Source: Glandiceps talaboti
Lineage: Eukaryota > Hemichordata > Enteropneusta > Spengelidae
Direction of reading: 5' to 3'
NCBI RefSeq assembly: GCF_964340395.1
Contig: NC_135569.1
Span: 8,116,040-8,180,039, forward strand
Length of the DNA stretch: 64,000 nucleotides
The position numbers and the translations under genes were made by a program. The notes under the pieces were generated by a model. The model did no database searches. It was not told the origin of the DNA and saw only the letters and a program-made list of their open reading frames with translations. Shown here one piece after another: positions 13,867-27,743 of the stretch. Positions within the stretch are counted from its first letter, which is position 1. Every line of letters begins with the position of its first letter.

Positions 13867-15443
13867 TTGCAAAGATGTTGAGAAGTTTTTTCGATTTAAA
13901 GTATGCAAGTAATATGTCTTTCGATAGGTCTTGACCTTAAAAGTCAGATGAACATCATTATCAAATTGTCAAACCTGAGTACCATTCATGGGTTGTTGGT
14001 TTTATAAATACATGTATTCAACCTATTAGACATTGTGTAAGGAGAAGATTCTGTTTTCATTATGTGATTTTATATCACCGTGTGTCCAGATGAGCGTTCA
14101 AAAATGATGTAGCTACACCATAATTATACAACCTTGACGCTGGCAGTATCTGAGATGCTGTACTCCTAGACCTTTTTGTCTTCTTCCCGATAGTTTTGAT
14201 ATCTCTCAGAGAAAGAAATGCCCCTTGATTCTATCAATATTCCGTCACTGTTTGTTTACATAGGACCGTCTCCATATCTATAAATATGTCTTCTTTGGGT
14301 GGGTTTACCAGTGCTGCCCTTTGTCTTTCAATTAAGGCAGCACTGATTGACTTGTTTCTAGATCCTGTTTTACCACATACGTGCTATTATTAGTGGTACC
14401 GGTTTAGGAATAAGTTGTGATTATCTGCTTATCACAATTGGGTATTTTTGTAGTTTTCTTTATTTTCAGTCACTCTAAATGAACATATACTATATTTAAA
14501 AAGTACAATTTGTGTAGTATCAGTGTTTGTTATTTCTTGCGTTGTTGATACCTGGTCTTTATGTTCAATTTGTTTAAAACTGAAAAAAACATGTTCACAT
14601 TCTGTTCTGTCTCAAAACCTGCCAGTTGAAACTTTAATTTCTAACTATGAACTATGACATCCTATGAGTTATTGCATTACATTTTACAATTAAGTTTGGC
14701 TTTACTAGTTATTACTTGGCATGTTCTACCCTTTATATTTCGTTTAAAGCTCGATTACTGACAACATGATCTTCAGTTTGTACATTGAACTGTACCTTGT
14801 TTTTAGTAAAAGATATCTTTTCATATCTAGATATAAATAAGCTTAAACTTGAATCTTTTGAATTCCGCGCTATGTAACACGGACACATATTACTCCTACA
14901 GACAAGTATTCAGATGAGTATTATACATTTGTAGATTTTGTTACATCCCTTTGTGAATTGTTTGAATTCAGCTGTGTTTTTATTTCAATGTTACAAAAAT
15001 ATAGATATCATCTTTGAAATGACATGAAAGGCAGCATTATAGGTCCATTTTTTTGCACATTACATATATTATTACCACTGTACGAAACATAAGACGATTT
15101 TAGGTGATACAGGACATTAATAATTTATTTGGATGGGGCCCTTCCTCTATTATCTTCTTTGTTTTATTTCTGTACCATTACCAGTCATCTCACAGTTAAA
15201 TATCATTTTGAGTGCAAATCTCACTTCATCTTTAAAATTAATTTATTTAATATTTGGATATGTTACGACCACAAACTAATTTTATCTTTGACCTGGAAAA
15301 GTCATTTTTACTAATTCTGCATACTGCGACATCTTAAATATAGTTAATAAAAAAATGGCAAATTTGGCTCAGAAGATGCCTTCTGTACAATGAGACAAGG
15401 AATTCTTGGAAACAAACAAACTTTGGAGCTCCAAATCTATTTA

Positions 15444-15738
15444 CGGGTGATCGCACGATGTCACAAAAGCTCAATAAAGTATAACTTCGTTCGTTTGGGT
15501 CTGGCATCAATGCGATTGCTGAACTTCATTCTTGCACTTCTAACCAAAGTTCGAAAACTTTCACAATCACGCCTTCAATGATAACTTCTATATTTATACT
15601 AAGATGTTCATAAGTTGATTAAAATTTACTTCTTATGTGATATACAACTGCTAGATTTCCAATATAATATTTAATGTGTTGTCTTAAATGGACAAAGTTC
15701 ATTTATTGAGCTTGTGGGATATTTTATGCGATTGTCCT
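15444..15738. mobile_element. Harbinger-like MITE, copy A
   Basis: 295 bp flanked by TTA on both sides (15441-15443, 15739-15741). The left end CGGGTGATCGCACGATGTCA and right end ATGCGATTGTCCT are inverted repeats shared with copies at 35464-35895 and 47991-48355. A TTA target and GGG/CCC ends are typical of PIF/Harbinger. It is nested in the larger inverted-repeat element. Confidence 0.82.
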
Positions 15739-17830
15739 TTAATCCTTGTACAAACAATGCTGATGATATCGTTTTAACAGATTTTTAACTCCTATTTTGT
15801 GTTTGAAAATGACCTCTTCTATAAAGTTCTAAGCTTTCCATGATTGTATAACTCTATAAGGGGTCGTGTGATGCAGAATACTATAGGCAAAACGTAGACC
15901 AAAGCTAATTGTAAGCAAAATAAAACATAGCTACAATAAATCGCCTTTGTAATATTAATAGTCTGGCTGATAATGACTTATAATTATTTCATTTTTCTTT
16001 TATTAGTTTTATCATCTAACTTTATTCATATTTTCTGTGTTTGTGTTTACATTGTTACATAATAATCACAACCGGGAACCTTTGTTCTAATTCCAGATGA
16101 CAATGCTAATTCTTACGAAATGATATTTAAAATTATCAATACTTTTGTTTGGATATCAGGGGCTGGTAAATGTTGCGAAGTACTTTAGCTTCCCTCATTT
16201 TTTTTTTCAATTTCTACAAAAATATATGGTATATTTGTTTAGATTTCATTTGATTAATTTTTATTCAATTTTGATTCCATTTTGTGAGGGTGATTTAATC
16301 ATTTTTTATTTTATAATTTCTTATTCCCCGTAAAACACTTGCACAAGAACTAAGCATTTATCAACCATGCAGTGCCTGTTTTTTAAATGAAAATTATTTG
16401 GTTCCCATAGAATCATTGAGAATTTAAATCCTTTTAAAGTTTTGCCATTCAATTTTATGACAGGATTTTAAAAATGAAACAACTGAATTTGATAGCCTTC
16501 TTGACATGTCATTTGTTTCGAACAGAATTTTTACCGTATGTAATTCCTGTTATATCAGGCTAACCATTAAGTTTGACTAATTATTTGAGTCACTACATAA
16601 ATGATTGCGGGCTAGATTGAATTGGAAGGCGATTGTCATGTCATTGTGGTAAATTGACACAAACAAGTGACTGATGATGTTACTTTCAAATTATATCAGT
16701 GTTGAAGGGGTTGTTTAATTAATTTATCTTTCTGCACTGTTAATAATAATATTTGTAGAATTGAATCAGAAAGTTTGAAGATGGAAATGTGTTAAAAAAA
16801 GAACAATATGATAAGAAAGAGATTGGCTGTTTAGTTTAGTTTAGTGATGAGAATGATGAGGGGAATGGACATCCCATAATACTTTCATGTCCTTGTCGAC
16901 TCTCCGTATAAGTACATCTTGATCTTGTGTTCCTCCTAAGTTAACAACTTGATATCAGTGCGGTATGCGAGAACAATATGTACACATTAGTATACAGCGA
17001 TACATTGGTATTAGAAGTACACAATGATCCAGTGATATAAGTAGTAACTTTTGCAACATTGTTGGTTAGATGCATAAAGATCATTATACCTATACTATTG
17101 GGTGGAAGTTTCAGGCAAGATGCAATTGTTAACATTTATTGCCTTGATTACTCTGTTGCATAACTACAAAACAGAAATATGAGTTATCAGACTGTCTTTG
17201 ATGATATTAAAAGGTCCATTGTAGCCTATGTAATTTGTAATTTCAAGACCTTCCCAAAGACATATTACTTGCATGGGAGATTGATAAACCGTGTATATGC
17301 TAATTATGCTAATTACTAATTAATTAAGAATCTTTGATACATTTTATATTAAAAGTGTTTGATGATGACAAGCACGCTAAATTTATTTCCCACTGTACTG
17401 CAAATCAAATGATATATAACCTGCATACATTTGTGTTAAAATGTTATCAAATTTGAATATGCTGATTATAATTTTTCATAATTTACATATTAATTATGCT
17501 GATGAGATGTTGAATCATCATATGATGGTCCTAGTATGCTTTTTCACCCTTAGACCTATCCATAGACATGTTACTTGCCAGGTTTTATTGCGAAAACAGC
17601 ATTTTAAGAATATAATATTCTCGCTAATTATGCTAATTAATAAAAACCTTATTTTCACCATGTTCCACCACTTAGATTTTTCTAGACTTTTGATATGTTG
17701 TTCAGCACAAAATTCTGAACAAGATGCACTAAAAATTATTTCTGTTGCAATTATGTTTGGGTCAAACCTTATTTTGACTGGACTATGAATGAAGAAAAAT
17801 ATTGGAGAATAATATCTACATATGAGTATG

Positions 17831-19740
17831 ACCTTTGACCATTTCTGACTATTTCGACTTAAAATCAAATCGATTCATATGTGAAGCGCTCGATCGACAG
17901 GCTTCGACAAGAACAAATCCCATAAATTTTAAATTTCATATAAAACTGTCAATATAACTCCACCGATATCTCTCTAATCCATTGTGCCAAATTTGAAAAT
18001 AACCCCGAACAAAACCCTAACTTAATATCAAATGTGTGATCCAGGTATTCGTATGATCATTGCAAAATAAGCTATAATCATCATATGTTCTGATACTGAG
18101 AGTTGATAAGAGTGATAATTGAAATAAGGACGGATTTTCGTTTGTCTAACACAGCTTTATATATCCTTTGATTAAATCAGAGGATACCACACTAATAGTT
18201 ACCATGGTTACAGGGTCAGAAGACTTTGATAACACTGAGAATGATGAACGTACGCATTTCAAGCCATCGTCTCAATAAGACATGATGATTATTCATTTCA
18301 AGCATTGACCCATTGCGTATACTTCAATTGCTGAGAGTATATTCAGAGAATGCCCACTTTTCACTGGGAGGGGTGGGGGATTTCGGATGATTTTCAGTGG
18401 GATCGTGAATTTTCATAAAGAAAATTAAGAGAGGGGTACTACCAATTATTTCATATCAATTTTAATAATATGAAGGGAAAGGGCCCATGAGAAAAACCTA
18501 TTAAAATCTTAATATGGCACAAAATGACTTATAACCCTCTGTAGTGCATACATGTACAGCTTCACTATTCCCATCACTAGAGGTTCCATCTGCGCGTTCA
18601 CTCTCAGCTGTAATCAACTCTAAGTGATGTGGTGGTGCACTGCGTATAAAATACTGACATGTGCAGAGTTTAATGATTGACCGTTTCAATATAATTTGTG
18701 TGCGTTCATATAACTTTTACAGGGTTTCAATAATTCGTTTGATGATTAAACAAGTGCCGGAGTTTCTTATAATTTTTACAAAATGCATTTATGAACTCAA
18801 AATTCTATCCATTTCTGTATTTTACGGTGAAACCACCTGTAAGTGATACGGAAGTAGTCGTCCTTGTCAGCGCCCTCAACGACGAATCTTTCTGTCGTTG
18901 CTATCCCTATCCGACGGCATTATTCCGACATTTTCCAAGAAGTTCAACAAACCACAGACAAGTAAGAATTACTTGTCTGTGAACAAAGTTTACTGAGTCG
19001 GCCGTCTGGTCAGGAAATGTCAACAGTATTGATATCAAACAAAAATATCACAAGACTATCTATGGTTAGAATTGCAAACAATTAATATGAACGGACATGA
19101 AATATGAGCTTAAAAAGCAGACTTTACTACTGTAACAATACTAAAACTAATGAAGAAATACGAGAAAAGCGGATCCAAACGGAAACACTTTGTTTACATC
19201 TTTATGTTTACATCAATATTCTAATAAATGAGTACAAAACTTCAGACTTGTTTCTGTCATTTATTGCCAACTTTGAAATACTACAAACAAGGACCTTGTT
19301 GTGTCCGTGTCTGTCTGTCTGTGTGTGTCTACATGGGTGTGTGCGTGCCCCCGTGTGTGTGTGTGTGTGTTTGTTTGTTTGTTTGTTTTATGTATCTTAA
19401 TAAAATTGAACAAAAAACTGTCCTTTTCGCGTTAACACCCGTGACATCATTTTTGGAATATTCGTAAATACCATAAATTATATTGCAAATGACCATTCGC
19501 ATTGAATATTACTTTCCAAGTGACTGTGGTAAGAATTGTTTCCCAAACTCTTTTGGAATGATGGGTACATACTACATTGATTCGTTGGCTTCACCTGAAT
19601 ACTACGGTTCGATAGACCCGCATAATACTCATTTACATTACCAGCACTGACGCGATACAATGATAATATTACGGTATATGCTCCCGATACTTATCAATGA
19701 ATAAAGTCAACGTATGAGTTGAGAGGTCACATTTAGGTCA
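17831..19740. other. Gene-free stretch
   Basis: No coding exon recognised. It contains the 29-base palindrome at 18952-18980 and a (GT)n tract at 19311-19370 followed by (TTTG)n. Confidence 0.45.
18952..18980. repeat. Palindrome ACAGACAAGTAA / TTACTTGTCTGT
   Basis: Perfect 13-base arms around a 3-base centre. The same arms, with a shorter centre, occur twice at about 43385-43410 and 43488-43514 as inserts in an intron repeat. Confidence 0.85.
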
Positions 19741-20682
19741 CGACGCATGCGTTTAATGTGATCAACAATATGGCGAAGAGTTGGAGTTAATTTCCGGTAA
19801 GCTATCGTCAAATTTAAAATATATTGACTTGATTATGTGTTTTCGCGTAATTATTTACTAATAATAGACTTTACGGTCAAAGTAGGTATCCGAATATTTG
19901 TTACAGTACCCTTCTTGTCGGCGTAATTTACAGATTTACGTTCACTGTGACATTCAACGTTAGATCATGGATGATCAGGGGAGATCGCGACATCCATGGT
20001 TAGATTTACACTGGTACTCGCGGCACTGGTCAATCCATATGCAATCTCTCAGTGGTACAGTCACCTGTGAGCTAATGTTCTATTCAAGGGTGGTCATAAT
20101 AAAAACATAATGACGTCATTGGGTATTTACGAATATTCAAAAAATACCGTCACCTGTGTTTGCACTAAAATGCAGCGGTATTTTTTGCATCCTTGAGTAG
20201 AATATTATTATTAACTCACAAGTGGCAATGCTTCGTGTCTAAATTTTAACGAATATGTTAATTAAATGTAATACCCGCCAATAGTGTGCGAAGAGTGGTT
20301 TGTGGTCGTTCAATTTATCTACAAAATCCAGGATAGGAAGTGAAACTGTTGACATTCAAAACAACATCAAGTCACGTCCAGTAGGATAGATTATAATTAT
20401 ATTACTTCTTTATCAATACCAGAAATAGACAAATGTATTTAGGCATCAAAGACATGCATTGACATTAATATTATACAAGAATAGTTAAATCGAGGTTTTT
20501 ATGTAAATATTTAGACTTTAGTAAAAAAGCTTATAAACTCAGCTGGTGCCACTTGACAATGATACTCTTGTGTATGTGTTATGTCATTGGTTATGGCATA
20601 GACAGTGGAGGGGTCTATGGTTATGGAGTGAATGCCTATGTCAGACTATTACTCCAGGTTGAATGAGGAAAACATCTGACTG

Positions 20683-20852
20683 CAGTGTGCCCTCTAAGTC
20701 AATTTGACGTGCCACTGATGTACACAATTTCAAGTGACGCACCAAAATTTGGTGTTCCTCTATTTCTTACTATGTGTGGACTCACAAGAAATCCCAGTTT
20801 TCTCATTTTGACTCACCACAACAAAATTTGGCTATCATTAGAGGGCACACTG
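20683..20852. mobile_element. hAT-like MITE
   Basis: 170 bp with perfect 15-base terminal inverted repeats, CAGTGTGCCCTCTAA and TTAGAGGGCACACTG. The flanking octamers TCTGACTG (20675-20682) and GCTGTCTG (20853-20860) agree at six of eight positions, fitting an aged 8 bp target duplication. CAGTG ends and 8 bp targets are typical of hAT. Confidence 0.78.
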
Positions 20853-20986
20853 GCTGTCTGGTGGAGCTAAAGAAAAACATTATTTGGTCAAAGAAATGGT
20901 CCTACTTAATCCCTATGATTGCACTGTTAAGACAGTACTAGTGCATGAACCTGGGACTGAATCATGGGTCTTTAATTAAAAGATAC

Positions 20987-21328
20987 CATTATACCATGCA
21001 CAAGCCAAGTTCAACAAAAAAATATGGAATTTACTCCCTGGTCATTCTATGTTATGACAATGTGTCTATGTCACGACATATTAGTCAAAACGTTCAAAAT
21101 TGCCATTACCTTCCCAAATTTTTCTTTTGTATTACTGGTGCTGGTAATAGGTATAATTATGTTATTCTCTAATATTTTCCCTCATTCAGCTGGAAAATAT
21201 GAGTAACCTAAGGGTTTTGTCACTACTTGTCTAGTAACTTACATGTCTACTAATAGTGACAAAGCCCCCTTAGGTCACTCATATTTTTCTTGGTTGTATG
21301 AAGAAAAATATTGGGGAATAAAATCTCA
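20987..21328 (+). repeat. ~340 bp composite repeat, copy 2
   Basis: Same parts as the copy at 12889. The palindromic end is well kept (ATTCAGCTGGAAAATATGAG with its inverted partner, then AAATATTGGGGAATA). Confidence 0.85.
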
Positions 21329-22571
21329 TAGTACCATCCTCATCCTGCCTTCACATCCACAGACGATGGAAAGCCATACTATGACATGACACAATAACAA
21401 AGTAATTGACACAGTCACAGCGTGTACATTTTGTACTTGATACATGTGTACTAATGGTGACATCACCCGCTGCACAAATTTAAAACTTCACAAGATCAAC
21501 ACCAGTAGAGGTTTGCTAAACACACACACACATGCCAAATACTGTCAATCTTTTGACAACTACAAGGGTATAATCCTGGTGACAGCTTGGTAAAATCACA
21601 TTATGTAACACTACACATATGTGCAATATGTTATCATGCCCTCAAAGTGTTTGTATATAAACTCTTCCCAGTGATGGTATGTATCAAACTGCCAATGTTC
21701 GTGAAAGCATGTAGAATAATGTAAACATTAACAACATTAAGATGTCGTTTAATTATTTTTCTGCTAATTATTAGAAGAATGATATTCACTTCCATGTTCT
21801 TTCCTCCTCTACTGTAATGTGAAATGTTTTGTGCAATGGGCTGAGGCCTTAGCATTTGAAATATTTATTTATTTATTATTTATTTATTTAAACATTTGCA
21901 ACAGAGGCAAAATTTTGCTTATATTTTATGAAGCAGAGAAAACTGTTTTTTTGATTACCAGATTGAATAATATGCCAAATTTAACCTCCATAAATCAGTT
22001 TATGATAAATAATTCTCAAAATTTTTCAGTAAGGAAAATAAAAATAAATTAGAACTATATATCTGAGAGGTATATGTAAATAATAAGCACTCATGAATAT
22101 TTATTTTAATGTACATCTAATAAATTTAAATGTTTATAGACTCCCATGAGGCAACACAGGATTGACTGTTATTAAGACAGTCAGAAAACGCTGCTTGTAG
22201 TGTTCTCTGCTGTCATACTTTCACAAGCACAGCAAGTGAAAGTGCAGCAGAAAACAATGCAAGTACGAGTGCAAATACCCTGAGTACCAACACTTGAACT
22301 CACACAGGATGTAGTTCTGTTAATCATTACATATATTTATCCGAAACAGCAAATTTCCATGGAAATGTGATCATCACTTTCATGTTCAATGAGTGATTTT
22401 GCTCTCATTTACATATCATTTACATACAGGTATGCAATGATGTTTTCAGTGGTGCACTGCAGTGCAAATACCATGAGCATTAGCAACAGTGCAAGTAATC
22501 TCTGGTCCATACATGTATGTAATAATGGTTTGTAATATGTCATACATTTACAGATTGACTGCAGTTTAGAC

Positions 22572-25500
22572 ATGGATACAAGGGATGTAATGGAGCAATC
22601 TGATGAAAGGATAGATGAAGCTTTAAACTGCTCCAAACCAATTCAAGATTATTTTCATCAATGTGTAGAGAATACAGTGCAATATGTTGGATTCTGTGTT
22701 GGATTGTCTTCCATTGTTATTTGGTTAATAGCCCATATATTGTAAGTATACATGTAGTGTTGTAAAGTATATATTGTATATTTTACCATACTCAAGCCAC
22801 TTTATTGTCTTTGAACAGAATCTATGCATTGTGTATTCAGGTCGTTCTATGCCACAACAACCCGTTTCTATGTCACTCGTTTTGAGATGCTTAAAATATG
22901 AGTTGAAACATTCAAAATCACGATTATTTTTCCCGATTTTTCATAAATTATACTTTTAGGAGGTATAATTATATCATTCCCAATATCTTACTTCATTCAG
23001 ATGGAAAATACTCATGGTGTGAGGGCTTGTCACTACGAGTCTAGTGACTCGTAGTGACAAGCCCCCTTAGGTCACTCATATTCTTCTCAGGTGAACGAAG
23101 AAAAATATTGGGGAATAATATCTAATTGTAAGTGTCATATGGTAAACCATATATTCAGGGATGTAGATAAGGGCCAGTAGTTGGCAAAAACAACTGTCAA
23201 CAGTGCAGTGTTTTGCTATAGACCCTTTCATGTAGGGTCTTTGGTTGGCTACTTTCTCGGAATGTGTTAAAAATTTTGTTTCAACTAGTATATTTCCATC
23301 ATTGGGCAGATTTACGAGTCTCACTAGAAAATAACCTGTGCTCGATACATCATGTTGCTCCAACACCCTCATGTCACTGGCCTTTTCTGTAAAGGGAGTT
23401 GACCAATGTGAGAGGGCGCCCCATCACATTGCACAATACAAACTTAACTATTAAATTAAAATTGTCTCAGTTTTGTATGCTTATCAATTGTATTTAACAC
23501 TCAATTTAATTCAATCATAATTTTTTTTATAGATTATTTAAAATACGACAGAGTGAAGCCAATGTCAATGTTAAATCATTCCTATATCTTGTACATATAT
23601 GTGTAGCCGATTTGTGTAATCTAGTTGGTGCTTTGTATACTGGTCAATTAGGAACACAGGTATGTTAAATTCTTTACGACAATGAATTCATGGGTTTGTA
23701 AATTTTTTACAAAAATGAGTTCATGGACTCTTGATTTCATAGATACTACTAACTGAAAATTTCGACTCAGGGAGTCAAAATATTTCTTGGTTGCTAAGAA
23801 ACACCAAATTGAAACTTGTTCACCTGTATTGGATTTTCAGTGATACACCTTTGCCACGAGGTCTTGATAGACATATTATTACAAGACATATTCACGAGCA
23901 GACTATTTATCTGAAGGAAATAAGCTCTTGAGAGTCATGAATATTCAGTGTTCATCTAATCCATATTCATATCTGCTAAGACCCACGAAACAGTGTTGGA
24001 TCTGTGTGAGAACAATAGGTGAAAAATAGTTTCAAAATGCACAAAATTTATGTGATTTCAAATGATGAAATGACTCTCCAGAACCAAAAGTTTATGACAA
24101 TACCTTTTATTTCCTGGTGTGACTTTCCCCTGTTTCTTTGTTTTCTTTGACAGATCCTAACTGTGAGTTTCTTTGTATTTATGGATGCAATATTCATCAT
24201 TCAGTATTTTTGTATGAAGTTTGCATGTTGCCGCGATCATTACAAACATTTCCAAAATTCATGTGGTAAGTAATAAACTTCAAATATTTGAATTTTAGAC
24301 CTGATAGTAACAGTGTATAATAACCTTTGTGGTTGTAATTGGTAGCAATTTTTCAAATATTTTTTCAGAACTTTTTCAGACGTATTGTAATATGATTGAT
24401 CTATGATCAAAGTTTACCTGCTGGTTTTGTATGCCAGTCACTCATAATCTTTAGTATCCTGATTGTATGGTAGTATTCCCTTCATACATGTTACAGGGCC
24501 AACATAGCTGGATTGTTACTACGATTGATATTGTTCCCTTCTTACATGTTACAGGGCCAACATAGCTGTAGTATTACACTTTAATTGGTAGTATTCACTT
24601 CATACATGTTACAGGGCCAACATAGCTGTAGTATTACCTTCATACATGTTACAGGGCCAACATAGTTGTATTATTACTCCGATTGATAGTGTTCCCTTCT
24701 TACATGTTACAGGGCCAACATAGCTGTAGTATTACACTTTAATTGGTAGTATTCACTCCATACATGTTACAGGGCCAACATTGCTGTAATACCTTCATAC
24801 ATGCTACAGGGCCAACATAGCTGTAGTATTACACTTTAATTGGTAGTATTCACTTCATACATGTTACAGGGCCAACATAGCTGTAGTATTACCTTCATAC
24901 ATGTTACAGGGCCAACATAGTTGTATTATTACTCCGATTGATAGTGTTCCCTTCTTACATGTTACAGGGCCAACATAGCTGTAGTATTACACTTTAATTG
25001 GTAGTATTCACTCCATACATGTTACAGGGCCAACATTGCTGTAATACCTTCATACATGCTACAGGGCCAACATAGCTGTAGTATTACACTTTAATTGGTA
25101 GTATTCACTTCATACATGTTACAGGGCCAACATAGCTGTAGTATTACTCTGTATGGTAGTATTCCCTTTATACATGTTACAGGGCCAACATAGCTGTAGT
25201 ATTACTCTGTATGGTAGTATTCCCTTCATACATGTTACAGGGCCAACATTGCTGTAGTATTACTCCAGCAATGTGCATATTCCAAGCCAACCACTCTAAC
25301 CATTCAACCATCATGACTCTACAACCAGCAATGTGCATATTCCAAGTATTCCAAGCCAGGCACTCTAACCATTCAACCATCATGACTCCATGACTTTACA
25401 CTGTTTTTTCATGAAGAGGACACATCATTATTATAATTCCTATTGGTATTGGTATTAAAAGTTTGACATACACACCATGACACAACAGTATCAATCCACT

Positions 25501-27686
25501 TATTATAGTCTGTGTTTCTCCTCTTTCAGCCGAAAGCTTGTGGAAAAGACGCCGGAGGCAAGAAAGTGAACAAGTGTATTGTTTTGTTATTCCATGGATA
25601 GTGTGTGGTGTTTATTTCATAAGTAATTATAACCCAGAGTACAGTACTAATCATTACAACTCAATCAAAACAGGCCGAGTTTTACTTGCCATTATGGAGG
25701 TAAGTTCTAAAATTACACCAAATATTTTCAGGGTGTTTTGCCAAGATTTGGGAATCTTGGTAACAGAGGGAGACTGTTTCTACCAGCAAGGGTATGTGTG
25801 TGCACACAGAAACCTACAAGTTGAGAGAAACAGGATGAAATTTTATATATTTCCATACCTTGTACCAGAATGTGGTGATGAATTTGATTTGGGAACCTAG
25901 GTAGACATAGGTATACAGTTATACAGGTACATTTCTGATTTTTAGGCCTCTGACATCAGATCTGAATAAACGATAGTCTTATCAGTGTGTATGCTTACAT
26001 AGTCTGCATTTTATATTTCATTTGCAAGGCCTTCCCAGTGTCTGTCTAAACGTCACTCAAAAGTGTACACATTTTGTGCATCCACCACATAATTGGGAAG
26101 ACTATTCCAGTGGTTTATACTTCTATGTACAAAAGAGAATTTCCTGATATCCAGCCTTGTATGGACTTTGAACAATTTATATTGATGCCCTCTAGTGTCA
26201 CAATGTCTGATCTTAACAAAATCAGTCAATAGACGATCTGTCACAGTTTCTATTCATGAAACTACCTGCTGCTCCTTCTTTGGAGTCAAAACATACATGT
26301 ATTAGAAACAAGGATAAGGTAGATGATGACTTATACACAAGTTCTCTTCTTCCATTTTTGGATTGACAAACAGATGTGTTTCAAACAAATCACGTCTTTT
26401 GTCAGTGCCTATCTGGACAGAATGATCTAAATTTCAATACCTCCAGGTAATTTGGATCATACTGTCAGATCCAGTCAGATACTGATGAAGGGTAAATGAT
26501 TTGTTCAAAACATGTCTGTTTCTCAATGAAGTGTGGAAGAAGAGAACTCGTGTATGAATCTTTAGTGCTTCCATGATAAACATACAGTGTTTGTAGGTAT
26601 TGATGTGTGTAAGTGTACAGAACTGTACTTTGTATTGGAAAAAATGCTTATCAATTTATCGACTGATTGATTGTTTTTAATCAATTTATATTGTCTAGGG
26701 TGAAAATGGTAAGATTGGATATTCACTTGGAATTTGTGCCAGCATATTTTACTGGTTATCCAGGTTTCCCACTATATGTGATATCGTAAGTACAAGTTTA
26801 CACCAGGGTTTTGTCTTTAAATGATACTTAGGTTTGGGAAAGCCAAAGATAAGTTGGGAAAAAGACGACCACCCACTGCCAATGGTTAAGGGTGCCCATA
26901 CTTACACTTGGGAAAGCCAAATATAAGTTGGAAAAAAGACGACCACTCACTGCCAATGGTTAAGGGTGTCCATACTTACACTTGGGAAAGCCAAATATAA
27001 GTTGGGAAAAAGACGACCACTCACTGCCAATGGTTAAGGGTGTCCATACTTACACTTGGGAAAGCCAAATATAAGTTAGGAAAAAGAGGACCACTCACTG
27101 CCAATGTTTAAGGGTGCCCATACAGCCAAAGATAAGTTGGGGAAAAGACGACCACTCACTACCAATGTTAAGGGTACCAATACTTTTACTTTTTTTATCT
27201 CATCGTAATACCTTAAGAATTATGGGTTGGTCGCCACACTTGCACTCACATGTTATGGGGTTCGTCTAGTTTTATTTACACTCACTTATTTATTTCTCTG
27301 TTTTACTTTCAGTATGCTAGTGTGTCACTGCCAAGTTGGAAAAAAGTTTTCTTCCATTTATTTTGTGTGTTAGGTGGTCTTACTTACAGTATAGCAATAG
27401 TCACTCAAAGTTTACAACTAGAATTTATCATTCATGCATTACCATGGTTACTAGGAAGGTAAGACTTAGCATTGTTTTATTAATAGCACAACTGAAAGTT
27501 GGGCCATTAGCATATAGTGAAATATGGGTGTTTCTGTGTGTGTGTGTGTGTGTGTGTGTATTTGTATATGTTCTGTGTGTGTGTATTTATATATGTATGT
27601 ATTTGTATATGTGTGTATGTATGTATATATATGTATGTATATGTATGTATGTATGCATGCATGTGTGTTTGCCTGTCTGTATATGA

Positions 27687-27743
<57 letters not shown>

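Larger units (their letters stand above)
12889..17830. mobile_element. Large inverted-repeat element, ~4.9 kb, no genes seen
   Basis: The segment 13189-13465 is repeated inverted at 17515-17785, sharing TAGTCCAGTCAA, CCCAAACATAATTGCAACAG, CTAGAAAAATCTAAGTGGTG and ATAGACATGTTACTTG blocks. A second inner pair (about 13900-13960 with 17210-17300) repeats the ATGCAAGTAA..ATGTCTTT block, so each arm has sub-terminal direct repeats. The outer flanks also carry the ATTCTCCAATATTTTTCTTCAT motif in inverted order. The interior is AT-rich without a transposase-like frame. It is probably a non-autonomous foldback-type DNA transposon; the exact ends are uncertain. Confidence 0.6.
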
